From Cryobacterium sp. SO2 (GTDB taxonomy: Bacteria; Actinomycetota; Actinomycetes; Actinomycetales; Microbacteriaceae): a stretch of 64,000 nucleotides of DNA. The notes beneath the pieces are model-generated. The model searched no databases. It was not told the origin of the DNA and was given only the letters and a program-made list of their open reading frames with translations. A program made the translations under genes and the position numbers. The stretch's first letter is position 1, and the number at the start of each line of letters is the position of its first letter. The stretch lies in NCBI RefSeq assembly GCF_026151165.2, contig NZ_CP117849.1, positions 868,001 through 932,000 on the forward strand, written 5' to 3'. Shown one piece after another: positions 49,431 to 56,607 of the stretch.

Positions 49431-49453
49431 TTGTTTTGAGTAATTCAAAACAA
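49431..49453. promoter_or_regulatory. Fur-family (FurA/PerR-type) operator
   Basis: TTGTTTTGA (49431-49439) and TCAAAACAA (49445-49453) are perfect inverted arms with a 5-bp spacer. The A/T-rich site stands out in GC-rich DNA and covers the -35 (TTGAGT, 49436-49441) of the Fur-family gene, predicting repression of furA-katA. Confidence 0.82.
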
Positions 49454-49457
49454 CTGC

Positions 49458-49463
49458 TACCGT
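49458..49463 (+). promoter_or_regulatory. -10 hexamer of furA, probable leaderless start
   Basis: TACCGT is followed by 6 nt (GAAGCC) and the ATG at 49470. TTGAGT lies 16 bp upstream inside the operator. Confidence 0.55.
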
Positions 49464-49469
49464 GAAGCC

Positions 49470-49949
49470 ATGCACACCCACGGAGCGATCGGCACGGCAG
49501 ACCCTGCCGCCACCGATCCTGCCGCCGAGATCCGGGCCGCCGGCCTCAAGGTCACCGCGCCCCGCCTCGCTGTGCTCACCGGCCTGACCGATTCGGCGCA
49601 CGCCACCGCCGAGCAGCTTTTCGACACGGTGAGCGCGGGGCTGCCCGGCACCAGTCTGCAGGCGGTCTACGGCGTGCTGAACGCCTTCACCACCGCCGGA
49701 CTGGTGCGCCGCATCGAACCGGCCGGCTCCGCCGCGCTGTTCGAGCGTCGGGTGGGTGACAACCACCATCACCTCATCTGCACCGGCTGCCGCTCGGTGA
49801 CCGACGTCGAGTGCGTCGTGGGCGAGGCGCCGTGCCTGACTCCCGGCGACTCCGCCGGCTTCATCGTGCAGACCGCCGAGGTCACCTTCTGGGGTCTCTG
49901 CCCCGACTGCCAGGCCCACGCGGCCGACGCCCCCACCGACATCCCCTGA
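49470..49949 (+). CDS. Fur-family peroxide/iron regulator
   Basis: A 159-residue metal-dependent repressor. The winged helix spans AAGLKVTAPRLAVLTGLTDSAHATAEQLFDTVSAGLPGTSLQAVYGVLNAFTTAGLVRRI. The sensing site includes RVGDNHHHLICTGCRSVTDVEC, with the H-x-H and first CxxC; the second CxxC is LCPDCQAHA. These are the structural zinc ligands of the FurA/CatR/PerR branch. The next gene is catalase, as in furA-katG of mycobacteria and catR-catA of Streptomyces, so peroxide sensing through iron oxidation is the likely mechanism. Autorepression through the adjacent box is expected. Confidence 0.9.
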   Translation: MHTHGAIGTADPAATDPAAEIRAAGLKVTAPRLAVLTGLTDSAHATAEQLFDTVSAGLPGTSLQAVYGVLNAFTTAGLVRRIEPAGSAALFERRVGDNHHHLICTGCRSVTDVECVVGEAPCLTPGDSAGFIVQTAEVTFWGLCPDCQAHAADAPTDIP

Positions 49950-49993
49950 CTGTGAACGACCTGAACGACCAGCACATGACACGAAGGAGCACC

Positions 49994-51499
49994 ATGACAA
50001 CACTGCCCCCCACCACCACGCAGACCGGAACCCCGGTCCCTAGCGACGAGCACTCCCTCACCGCCGGCGCCGACGGCGTCACCGCCCTGCACGACCGCTA
50101 CCTGGTCGAGAAGCTCGCCCAGTTCAACCGCGAGCGCATCCCGGAGCGCATCGTGCACGCCAAAGGCGGCGGAGCGCACGGCGTCTTCGAGGTCACCGGC
50201 GACGTCTCCGCCTACACCCGCGCGGCCCTGTTCCAGCCCGGCGCCCGCACCGACACCCTGCAGCGCTTCTCCAGCGTGGCCGGCGAGCAGGGCAGCCCCG
50301 ACACCTGGCGCGACGTGCGCGGCTTCTCGGTGAAGTTCTACACCCAGGAGGGCAACTACGACATCGTCGGGAACAACACCCCGGTGTTCTTCATCCGCGA
50401 CGGCATCAAGTTCCCCGACTTCATCCACTCGCAGAAGCGCCTGCCGGGCTCCGGCCTGCGCGACGCCGACATGCAGTGGGACTTCTGGACCCTCTCGCCC
50501 GAGTCCGCGCACCAGGTGACCTACCTGATGGGCGACCGCGGCCTGCCGCGCTCCTGGCGCACCATGCCCGGCTTCGGCTCGCACACCTACCAGTGGATCA
50601 ACGCCGCCGGTGAGCGCTTCTGGGTGAAGTACCACTTCACCTCCAACCAGGGCAACATCGAGATGGAAGGCGCAGAGGCCGAGCTCATCGCCGGCGCCGA
50701 CGCCGACTACTACCGCCGCGACCTCTACGAGGCCATCGACGCCGGCGACTTCCCGTCCTGGGACGTGCACGTGCAGGTCATGCCCTACGAAGAGGGCAAG
50801 ACCTACCGGTTCAACCCGTTCGACCTCACCAAGGTCTGGCCGCACAGCGACTTCCCGCTGATCAAGGTGGGCACGCACACCCTCAACCGCAACCCGGGCA
50901 ACTTCTTCGCCGAGATCGAGCAGGCCGCGTTCTCGCCGGCCAACTTCGTGCCCGGCATCGCGGCCAGCCCCGACAAGATGCTGATGGCGCGCATCTTCTC
51001 CTACCCGGATGCGCAGCGCTACCGCGTGGGCACCAACTACAACCAGCTGCCGGTGAATGCTCCGCAGGCGCCCGTGCACAACTACTCGCAGGATGGCGCC
51101 GCCCGCTACTCCTTCAACGACGCCAGCGCCCCGAACTACGCGCCGAACTCGCTCGGCGGCCCCGTCGCCGACGAGGCCCTCGCCGGCGACGGCACCTGGG
51201 AGAGCGACGGTGCGCTCGTGCGCAGCGCCGCCACGCTCCGCTCAGAGGACGACGACTTCGGCCAGGCCGGCACCCTCTACCGCGACGTCTTCGACGACGC
51301 GGCCAAGGCCCGCTTCCTCGACACCATCACCGGTGCCGTCGGCGGCGTCACCCGTCCAGAGGTCAAGGAACGCGCCATCCAGTACTGGACGAACGTGGAC
51401 GCCACCCTCGGCGCCAGCCTTCGGCTGAACCTGGCCGACGGCACCGCGGAGGCCACCTCGGCCAACGTGGCCGCCGAGCCCGTCGGCGTCGGCGAGTAA
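49994..51499 (+). CDS. katA: Monofunctional haem catalase
   Basis: A 501-residue small-subunit catalase that dismutates H2O2. The distal His lies in RIPERIVHAKGGGAHGVFEV and the distal Asn in YDIVGNNTPVFFIRDGIKFPDFIHSQKR. The proximal haem-ligand Tyr lies in RIFSYPDAQRYRVGTNYNQLPVN. The length and lack of a flavodoxin-like C-terminal domain place it with small-subunit (clade 3) enzymes. AAGGAG precedes the ATG at 49994. The 44-bp gap to the Fur-family gene suggests a shared transcript. A GC-only hairpin follows the stop. Confidence 0.95.
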   Translation: MTTLPPTTTQTGTPVPSDEHSLTAGADGVTALHDRYLVEKLAQFNRERIPERIVHAKGGGAHGVFEVTGDVSAYTRAALFQPGARTDTLQRFSSVAGEQGSPDTWRDVRGFSVKFYTQEGNYDIVGNNTPVFFIRDGIKFPDFIHSQKRLPGSGLRDADMQWDFWTLSPESAHQVTYLMGDRGLPRSWRTMPGFGSHTYQWINAAGERFWVKYHFTSNQGNIEMEGAEAELIAGADADYYRRDLYEAIDAGDFPSWDVHVQVMPYEEGKTYRFNPFDLTKVWPHSDFPLIKVGTHTLNRNPGNFFAEIEQAAFSPANFVPGIAASPDKMLMARIFSYPDAQRYRVGTNYNQLPVNAPQAPVHNYSQDGAARYSFNDASAPNYAPNSLGGPVADEALAGDGTWESDGALVRSAATLRSEDDDFGQAGTLYRDVFDDAAKARFLDTITGAVGGVTRPEVKERAIQYWTNVDATLGASLRLNLADGTAEATSANVAAEPVGVGE

Positions 51500-51522
51500 G
51501 AGAACAACCGCACCACCAGGAC

Positions 51523-51550
51523 CGCGCGGCCGGCACGCACCGGCCGCGCG
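51523..51550 (+). terminator. GC-rich hairpin after katA
   Basis: CGCGCGGCCGG and its exact complement enclose a 6-nt loop, an 11-bp all-GC stem starting 24 bp after the catalase stop. There is no T run, so termination would be incomplete or factor-assisted; it could equally protect the transcript's 3' end. Confidence 0.55.
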
Positions 51551-51558
51551 ATCCGGTG

Positions 51559-51592
51559 CCACCACCACCACCACCACCACCACCCACCACCA
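51559..51592. repeat. CCA trinucleotide tract
   Basis: Eight uninterrupted CCA units (51559-51582), one extra C, then three more units. It lies in the 385-bp gap after katA, between the hairpin and the small ORF at 51647. No frame crosses it as part of a supported gene. Length variation between strains would be expected. Confidence 0.9.
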
Positions 51593-51646
51593 GCACGCGT
51601 CCAATGAAGCTCCGCGTCGAACCCGCAGCACCACGACAGGAGCATC

Positions 51647-51814
51647 ATGAATTCCTACATCAGCACGCCCGCCACCCGTACCGACCGCACCGGTGAGCCG
51701 GCCGGCTACGTCAGCACCGGGTCGCCGGCCGCCGCCCCCACCGGGTACGTGAGCCCGACCACCCGCCAGGGTGCCGGCAGCTACGTCGCCACCGAGTGGG
51801 TCACCGCCGCGTAG
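51647..51814 (+). CDS. Small repetitive Tyr/Thr/Ser-rich peptide (55 residues)
   Basis: A short gene with AGGAG placed 6 nt before its ATG and third codon positions almost all G or C, both supporting real coding. The peptide is built around four Y-[IV]-[SA]-[TP] units: YIST at residue 4, YVST at 21, YVSP at 34 and YVAT at 46, separated by Ala/Pro/Gly/Thr-rich linkers. It has no Cys, no transmembrane segment and no signal peptide. It lies between catalase and the siderophore-interacting gene, so it may be expressed under peroxide or iron stress. I recognise no family. Disorder, phosphorylation or binding to a partner are possibilities, not findings. Confidence 0.65.
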   Translation: MNSYISTPATRTDRTGEPAGYVSTGSPAAAPTGYVSPTTRQGAGSYVATEWVTAA

Positions 51815-51856
51815 CGATTCGCGAGGAACCACCAGTCGGCACACCGGCGGGTGCAA

Positions 51857-51881
51857 TTAAGGTAAGGCATGCCATACTTAG
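51857..51881. promoter_or_regulatory. DtxR/IdeR-like iron box
   Basis: The imperfect palindrome around GGCATGCC, with AAGGTAAG on the left and CATACTTA on the right, resembles the actinobacterial iron box (TTAGGTTAG-type arms). It overlaps the -10 of the siderophore-interacting gene. A second partial unit, AGGGCATGCTTAC, continues into the coding start. Confidence 0.55.
51873..51878 (+). promoter_or_regulatory. -10 hexamer of the siderophore-interacting gene, probable leaderless start
   Basis: CATACT is followed by 6 nt and the ATG at 51885. The hexamer lies within the iron box. Confidence 0.48.
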
Positions 51882-51884
51882 GGC

Positions 51885-52823
51885 ATGCTTACATCGACAG
51901 TCGCTCCCGCGCCGGCCGCCGCACGCGTTCGGGCCCCGCGCCCCAGCTACCGTCCGTTCGCCGTCTCGGTCGCCCGGGTGCAACGGCTGTCGACCAACTT
52001 CACCCGCGTCACCTTCACCGGTCCGGAGCTGCACAGGTTCGGCACCGCCGGACTCGATCAGCGCATCAAGATCGTTCTGCCGCTGCCCGGCGTCGGGGTG
52101 TCCTCCTTCCCGCAGCACGACGCCTGGTATGAGGCCTGGCGCGACCTGCCCGACGAGCACCGCAACCCGATTCGCACCTACACGGTGCGCCAGGCGCGTC
52201 CGGAGCACCGCGAGGTCGACATCGACTTCGTCACCCACGGTGACGCCGGCCCCGCCTCCCGCTGGGTGCGCGCCGCCATCGTCGGCGACGAGGTCGCTAT
52301 CGTCGGCCCCCTCGCCGATGGCGACAACCCGGCCGTCGGCATCGAGTGGGCCCCCGGCAACGCCAACACCGTGCTGATCGCCGGCGACGAAACCGCCGCC
52401 CCGGCTATCTGCGCCATCCTCTCGGCCCTGCCCCGCACGGCACGCGGCTGCGCCTACATCGAGGTGCCCGAGGCCGGCGACGCCCACGAGACGGACGCCC
52501 CCGACGGCGTCACCGTCACCTGGCTGCCCCGCGACGGGGCCAGCCACGGCTCGGCCCTCGAGAGCGCGGTGAAGGGCTGGACCGCCCGGTTCATCACCGC
52601 CCACCACGCCGGCGCCGACCTCCCCGACATCAACATCGACGAGTCGATCCTCTGGGAAGTCCCGGACGGATCAGCGCTCGACGGAGAGCTCTACGCCTGG
52701 CTGGCCGGCGAGGCCAGCGTGATCAAGCGCCTGCGCCGCTTCCTCGTCTCCGAGGTCGGCATCGACCGTCGCCAGGTGGCCTTCATGGGTTACTGGCGGA
52801 ACGGTCGCGCGGAGCACGCGTGA
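51885..52823 (+). CDS. Siderophore-interacting FAD-dependent reductase (SIP)
   Basis: A 312-residue cytoplasmic ferric-siderophore reductase of the ViuB/YqjH (SIP) family. The FAD-binding barrel includes VQRLSTNFTRVTFTGPELHRFG, QRIKIVLPLPG and RTYTVRQARPEHREVDIDFVTHGDAGPASRWVRAAIVGDEVAIVGP. The C-terminal half has VLIAGDETAAPAICAILSALP, and it ends YAWLAGEASVIKRLRRFLVSEVGIDRRQVAFMGYWRNGRAEHA, both very typical. It releases iron from imported siderophores. The upstream iron box predicts repression when iron is plentiful. Its 3' end overlaps the convergent gene by 41 bp. Confidence 0.93.
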   Translation: MLTSTVAPAPAAARVRAPRPSYRPFAVSVARVQRLSTNFTRVTFTGPELHRFGTAGLDQRIKIVLPLPGVGVSSFPQHDAWYEAWRDLPDEHRNPIRTYTVRQARPEHREVDIDFVTHGDAGPASRWVRAAIVGDEVAIVGPLADGDNPAVGIEWAPGNANTVLIAGDETAAPAICAILSALPRTARGCAYIEVPEAGDAHETDAPDGVTVTWLPRDGASHGSALESAVKGWTARFITAHHAGADLPDINIDESILWEVPDGSALDGELYAWLAGEASVIKRLRRFLVSEVGIDRRQVAFMGYWRNGRAEHA

Positions 52824-53193
52824 CCGCCCGCTTCGCCCGCAGGTAGCCGCCCTTCTCCAGGCCGGCCTCGATCTCGAACCGGTTCTTCAGCGGGTCGCGC
52901 CCGGCGATGAGGTACAGCAGCGGGAAGAGCATGCCGTAGCGCTGCCACTGCACCTTGTGCACGGCCTCGTGCTCGAGCACATCCGCCGTCACGTTCTGGT
53001 TGGTGAGGTAACACGCGCCCACGCAGGAGCCGCCGCGGCCGAAGGACCAGGCGGGCAGTCCGCAGAACACGAACAGGCCGTTCCGGCGTTCGATGCGGCC
53101 GGTGCTCCAGATCGCGCCCCAGACCAGGCCGACGGCCGTGGCGTAGAGGTAGCCGGCCCGGCTGAGCGGCGAGTCGATCAGGAGCCGCCGCAT
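52783..53193 (-). CDS. Uncharacterised protein with an HExxH motif
   Basis: A 136-residue protein. One hydrophobic N-terminal segment, AGYLYATAVGLVWGAIWSTG, may span or touch the membrane. GLPAWSFGRGGSCVGACYLTNQNVTADVLEHEAVHKVQWQRYGMLFPLLYLIAG contains HEAVH, which fits a zinc-peptidase-like HExxH, followed by a second hydrophobic stretch. Similar small actinobacterial proteins exist in my memory only as hypothetical. The ATG overlaps the upstream flavoprotein stop (TGATG), so they are coupled. It overlaps the convergent SIP gene by 41 bp. Confidence 0.78.
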   Translation of the reverse strand: MRRLLIDSPLSRAGYLYATAVGLVWGAIWSTGRIERRNGLFVFCGLPAWSFGRGGSCVGACYLTNQNVTADVLEHEAVHKVQWQRYGMLFPLLYLIAGRDPLKNRFEIEAGLEKGGYLRAKRAVTRAPRDRSASNP

Positions 53194-54698
53194 CACAGGC
53201 TCCTATCGCTGACGGCCGGCGGCCGGCCGTAGGCCTCGAGCAGCCGTAACCACACCTCGCTGAGAGTCGGATAGCTGGGCACGGCGTGCCAGAGCCGGCT
53301 GATCGGCACCTCGCCGACCACGGCGATGGTGGCCGCGTGCAGCAGCTCGCCCACGCCGGCGCCCACGAAGGTGACGCCCAGCAGCACCTCGGTGTCGAGG
53401 TCCACGATGGCGCGGGCCCGCCCGGTGTAGCCGTCGGCGAGCACGCTCGCACCGGCCACGCCGGCCAGGTCGTAGTCGAGCACCCGGGTGCGGAACCCGG
53501 CCTTCTCGGCCGCCGCGGCGGTGAGCCCGACCGACGCCACCTCCGGATCGGTGAAGGCGACCTGCGGCACGGCCGCGTGGTCGGCGGTGGCCACATGGGT
53601 GCCCCACGGGGCGTCGTCGACGATCCGGCCGGTTGCGCGGGCGGCGATGACGTCCCCGGCGGCGCGCGCCTGGTATTTGCCCTGGTGGGTGAGCAGCGCC
53701 CGGTGGTTGACGTCGCCGGTGGCGTAGAGCCAGTTGCCGGCCAGCGCGGCGGAGTCGCCCGTGACGAGCAGGGTGTCGTCCACGCTCACCCAGTCGCCGG
53801 GGGTGAGGCCCACGGTCTCCAGGCCCAGGTCCTCGGTGCGTGGGCTGCGCCCGGTGGCCACGAGCACCTCGTCGGCCGTGACGGTGCGGCCGTCGGCGAG
53901 CACCAGGGCAACCTCGCCGGTGTCGGTGCGGCGGGCGGCGGTGGGGCTCGCGTCGGTGAGCACCTGCACGCCGGAGTCGGCGAGGGCGGCTGACACCAGT
54001 TCGCCGGCGAAGGGCTCCTGGTCGCGCAGCAGGGAGCTGCGCACGAGCAGGGTCACCTGGGCGCCCAGTGACCTGTATGCGGTGGCCATCTCCACGGCCA
54101 CGACACCGCCTCCGATGATGGCGAGATGGCCGGGTACGTGCGTCACCGAGGTGGCGTCCCTGCTGGTCCACGGGGAAACGTCGGCCAGGCCGTCAATACC
54201 GGGCAGCAGCGCGCTGGAGCCGGTGCTGAGCACCACCGCGTGTTTCGCGGTGACGATCACCGGGCCATCCGCGGTCTCGACGGTGACCTCGCGGATCCCG
54301 CTGAGCCGGGCGTGCCCGCGCAGTAGATCGATACCGGCGGAATCAAGCCAGTCGGCCTGGCTGTCGTCGCTCCAGTCGTGGGTGAACTCGGTGCGGCGCT
54401 TGAGCACCGCCGCCACGTCGAGCGGCCCGGTGACGGCCTCGGCCGCGCCGGCGACCCGGCGGGCGGCGGCGAGCACCGCGCCGCTGCGCAGCAGTACCTT
54501 GGAGGGCATGCAGGCCCAGTAGGAGCACTCGCCGCCCACCAGCTCGGCCTCCACGATGAGGGTCGTCAGCCCGCCCTGCACCGTGCGGTCGGCCACGTTC
54601 TCGCCCACGGCGCCGGCGCCGATCACGATGACGTCATAGCTGCGGGCAGCAGATATTGCGGCGGATGTTGAGGTCTGGGTGGTGTCAGCGTCGCTCAT
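53193..54698 (-). CDS. Pyridine nucleotide-disulfide oxidoreductase (Lpd/MerA-like)
   Basis: A 501-residue flavoprotein with the class I disulfide-reductase plan. FAD motif VIVIGAGAVGENVADRTVQGG; redox site VGGECSYWACMPSKVLL with Cys-x4-Cys; NAD(P) motif LAIIGGGVVAVEMATAYRSLGAQVTLLVR; second FAD motif DEVLVATGRSPRTEDLGLETVGL; and the C-terminal interface domain with FTDPEVASVGLT. The catalytic His-Glu dyad expected near the C-terminus of Lpd (HAHPTxxE) is not recognisable: that part reads LLHAATIAVVGEVPISRLWHAVPSYPTLSEVW, similar to quinone-reducing LpdA-type enzymes. Substrate unknown. TAGGCT lies 6 nt before the ATG. Confidence 0.9.
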   Translation of the reverse strand: MSDADTTQTSTSAAISAARSYDVIVIGAGAVGENVADRTVQGGLTTLIVEAELVGGECSYWACMPSKVLLRSGAVLAAARRVAGAAEAVTGPLDVAAVLKRRTEFTHDWSDDSQADWLDSAGIDLLRGHARLSGIREVTVETADGPVIVTAKHAVVLSTGSSALLPGIDGLADVSPWTSRDATSVTHVPGHLAIIGGGVVAVEMATAYRSLGAQVTLLVRSSLLRDQEPFAGELVSAALADSGVQVLTDASPTAARRTDTGEVALVLADGRTVTADEVLVATGRSPRTEDLGLETVGLTPGDWVSVDDTLLVTGDSAALAGNWLYATGDVNHRALLTHQGKYQARAAGDVIAARATGRIVDDAPWGTHVATADHAAVPQVAFTDPEVASVGLTAAAAEKAGFRTRVLDYDLAGVAGASVLADGYTGRARAIVDLDTEVLLGVTFVGAGVGELLHAATIAVVGEVPISRLWHAVPSYPTLSEVWLRLLEAYGRPPAVSDRSL

Positions 54699-54704
54699 CG
54701 TCGC

Positions 54705-54710
54705 AGCCTA
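54705..54710 (-). promoter_or_regulatory. -10 hexamer of the flavoprotein gene, probable leaderless start
   Basis: TAGGCT on the minus strand is followed by 6 nt and the ATG at 54698. Confidence 0.48.
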
Positions 54711-54753
54711 CCCACCGTTCCCGGGAAGAAACCAGAGCGCCTCGCGGGTACCC

Positions 54754-54822
54754 CCTCGCCGACTTCCGCCAAAGTGCCCCTTCGGGCGCACCCAAGGGGC
54801 ATTTTGCGGCAAGTCGGCGAGG
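54754..54822. repeat. Nested palindrome, family B copy 1
   Basis: Perfect 12-bp outer arms (CCTCGCCGACTT and its complement) enclose imperfect inner arms of 17 bp that contain TGCCCCTT/AAGGGGCA. The core TTGCGGCAAGTC of the right arm recurs in the two copies near 61.8 kb. It lies downstream of the crotonase gene and upstream of the flavoprotein gene. Confidence 0.85.
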
Positions 54823-54879
54823 AGCCTGCCGCATTCCCTGGCCTGGTAACTCGCGCCGGCGGGCATCCGGCGGCTCGGG

Positions 54880-55668
54880 TCAGCGCCCCTCGAACTCGGC
54901 CGGGGTGCGCGAGAGGAACGCCTCCATGCCGATGCGGGCATCCGTGCTGGCCGCCAAGCGGGCCAGGGCAGGTTGCAGCTCGGCTTCGGCCGCCTCGGCG
55001 CCGTCGCGGAGCGCCGCGCGGGCGTTGGCGAGGGTGGCCTGCACGGCCAGCGGCGCCTGAGCGGCGATGCGTTCGGCGAGTTCGATGGCCCGGTGCAGCT
55101 CGCGGCCGTTCGGCACGATCTCCTGCACGAGGCCCATCCGGTGGGCCTCCCTGGCGTCAAACAGGTCGCCGGTGAGCAACCAGCGCATGGCGTTGCCCCA
55201 GCCGGCAGCGCGAGGGAACCGGATGGTGGCGCCGCCGAACGGCAGGATGCCCCGGCTCACCTCGATCTGGCCGAAGCGGGTGGACTCGGCGGCGACGACG
55301 ATGTCGCTGGCCAGCATCAGCTCGATGCCGAGGGTGAGGCAGGTGCCCTGCACGGCCATCACCACGGGTTTGCTCAGCGCGGTGCCGTCGACCTGCCAGG
55401 GGTTGATGCCGCCCTCCGGCACCATCTCCAGGCCGTGCGGCCCGAGCCGGGGGCCCACATCGGCCAGGTCGAGGCCGGCGGTGAAGTGCTCGCCCAGAGC
55501 GTGCACCACGCCCACGCGCAACTCGGGGTCGCGTTCGAGCTCGCCGTACGCCAACGCGAGTTGCTGCAGCATGGCGAAGTCCGCCGCGTTGCGCTTCTCC
55601 GGCCGGTTCAGCCCGATCAGCAGCAGGTGTCCGCGCCGTTCGGTCACGACTCTCAAGTTTTCCGTCAC
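54880..55668 (-). CDS. Enoyl-CoA hydratase/isomerase family protein
   Basis: A 262-residue crotonase-fold enzyme of acyl-CoA metabolism. The oxyanion-hole segment is HFTAGLDLADVGPRL and AVQGTCLTLGIELMLASDIVVAAESTRFGQIEVSRGILPFGGATIRFPRAAG follows. Both catalytic glutamates of hydratases are retained (in GIEL and GQIE). AHRMGLVQEIVPNGREL is the conserved late motif. I choose the GTG at 55668, where AAGGAG lies 7 nt upstream; the next in-frame ATG upstream lacks a site. The exact acyl chain is unknown. Confidence 0.9.
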   Translation of the reverse strand: MTENLRVVTERRGHLLLIGLNRPEKRNAADFAMLQQLALAYGELERDPELRVGVVHALGEHFTAGLDLADVGPRLGPHGLEMVPEGGINPWQVDGTALSKPVVMAVQGTCLTLGIELMLASDIVVAAESTRFGQIEVSRGILPFGGATIRFPRAAGWGNAMRWLLTGDLFDAREAHRMGLVQEIVPNGRELHRAIELAERIAAQAPLAVQATLANARAALRDGAEAAEAELQPALARLAASTDARIGMEAFLSRTPAEFEGR

Positions 55669-55696
55669 GTGCGATCTCCTTCGATCGTTACTCATC

Positions 55697-55759
55697 CCGC
55701 GAGCCGTGAGATAAGCCCCGAAAACCGGAGGTTTTCGGGGCCCAACTCACGGCTCGCGG
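55697..55759. repeat. Nested double palindrome, family A copy 2
   Basis: Outer arms CCGCGAGCCGTGAG (55697-55710) and its complement (55746-55759) match those at 9056-9116. Inner arms GCCCCGAAAACC and its complement again enclose a GGA loop. Relative to copy 1, three inner pairs change on both sides so that pairing is kept. It lies between the arginase-like gene's 3' end and the crotonase start. Confidence 0.9.
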
Positions 55760-55767
55760 ACCTGAAA

Positions 55768-56601
55768 TCAACGGGTGAGGGCGCCGATGATGCGCAGGAT
55801 GCTGGGCAGGTCGTCGTTCGCGGCCTCGGGGGAGGACGGCGCGAACCCGGCGATGGTGGCTCCGGCCAGGGTGAATTCGGCGCGGAGAGCGGTGATCGCC
55901 GCGGTGAGGGACTCAACGGCCAACCCGAACGGGTAGATGTTCGAGAGCCCGACGATGGTGGCGGGGTCGAGCACGTCCAGGTCGATGTGCAGGTAGATGT
56001 GCGCGGCACCGGTGCGGCGCACCGCGGCGACAAGGACCTTGGGGCTACCGAAGCTCTCCACCGGCACCAGGGGGATGGCCTGCTCGGTGATGAAGACGTC
56101 CTCGGCCGGGTCGATGTCGCGCACACCGGCCAGCACCACGTGGTCTGGCGTGATGCGGGCATCCGGATCGAGTGCGAGCCCGTCGACACCCTCGCCGAGG
56201 ATGGCGCGCAGCACCATGCCGCCGAAGCCGCCGGACTGCGACGACTCGCTGGTGTGCAGGTCGGGGTGCGCGTCGAACCAGACCAGCGCGACATCACCCG
56301 GGTGCCGGCGGGAGGCGTGCTCGACGGCCCCGAAGGACACCCCGCAGTCACCGCCGATCGTGAGCACCGGCTCGGAGCTCGCGCGCAGCACGGCCAGCTG
56401 CCGGTCGCGCACGGTCAGCAGCGACGAGAACCGGTGGATGCCGGTGTCGAGCGAGTCGCCGGCCTCGACGGGCACGTCCACCGGATAGGTCACCGAGAAG
56501 GGCAGGTCGCCCTTGATCGCCTCCGCCCCGTCGACGAGGCGCATTGCGCGCGGAGAAACGGAACCTTGCCACTGCGGGACGACCACGTAGTTGGGGGACA
56601 C
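55768..56601 (-). CDS. Arginase/agmatinase/formiminoglutamase-family protein
   Basis: A 277-residue ureohydrolase-fold enzyme. Metal-binding motifs are VALVWFDAHPDLHT (DAHxD) and YLHIDLDVLDPATIVG (DxDxxDP). The first motif, usually GGDHS, reads IGGDCGVSFGAVEHA, so the first His ligand is a Cys. That change is known in some actinobacterial members but casts doubt on classic arginase activity. Substrate could be arginine, agmatine, a guanidino acid or formiminoglutamate. I choose the GTG at 56601, 6 nt after CATACT. Confidence 0.85.
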   Translation of the reverse strand: MSPNYVVVPQWQGSVSPRAMRLVDGAEAIKGDLPFSVTYPVDVPVEAGDSLDTGIHRFSSLLTVRDRQLAVLRASSEPVLTIGGDCGVSFGAVEHASRRHPGDVALVWFDAHPDLHTSESSQSGGFGGMVLRAILGEGVDGLALDPDARITPDHVVLAGVRDIDPAEDVFITEQAIPLVPVESFGSPKVLVAAVRRTGAAHIYLHIDLDVLDPATIVGLSNIYPFGLAVESLTAAITALRAEFTLAGATIAGFAPSSPEAANDDLPSILRIIGALTR

Positions 56602-56607
56602 CACCCC

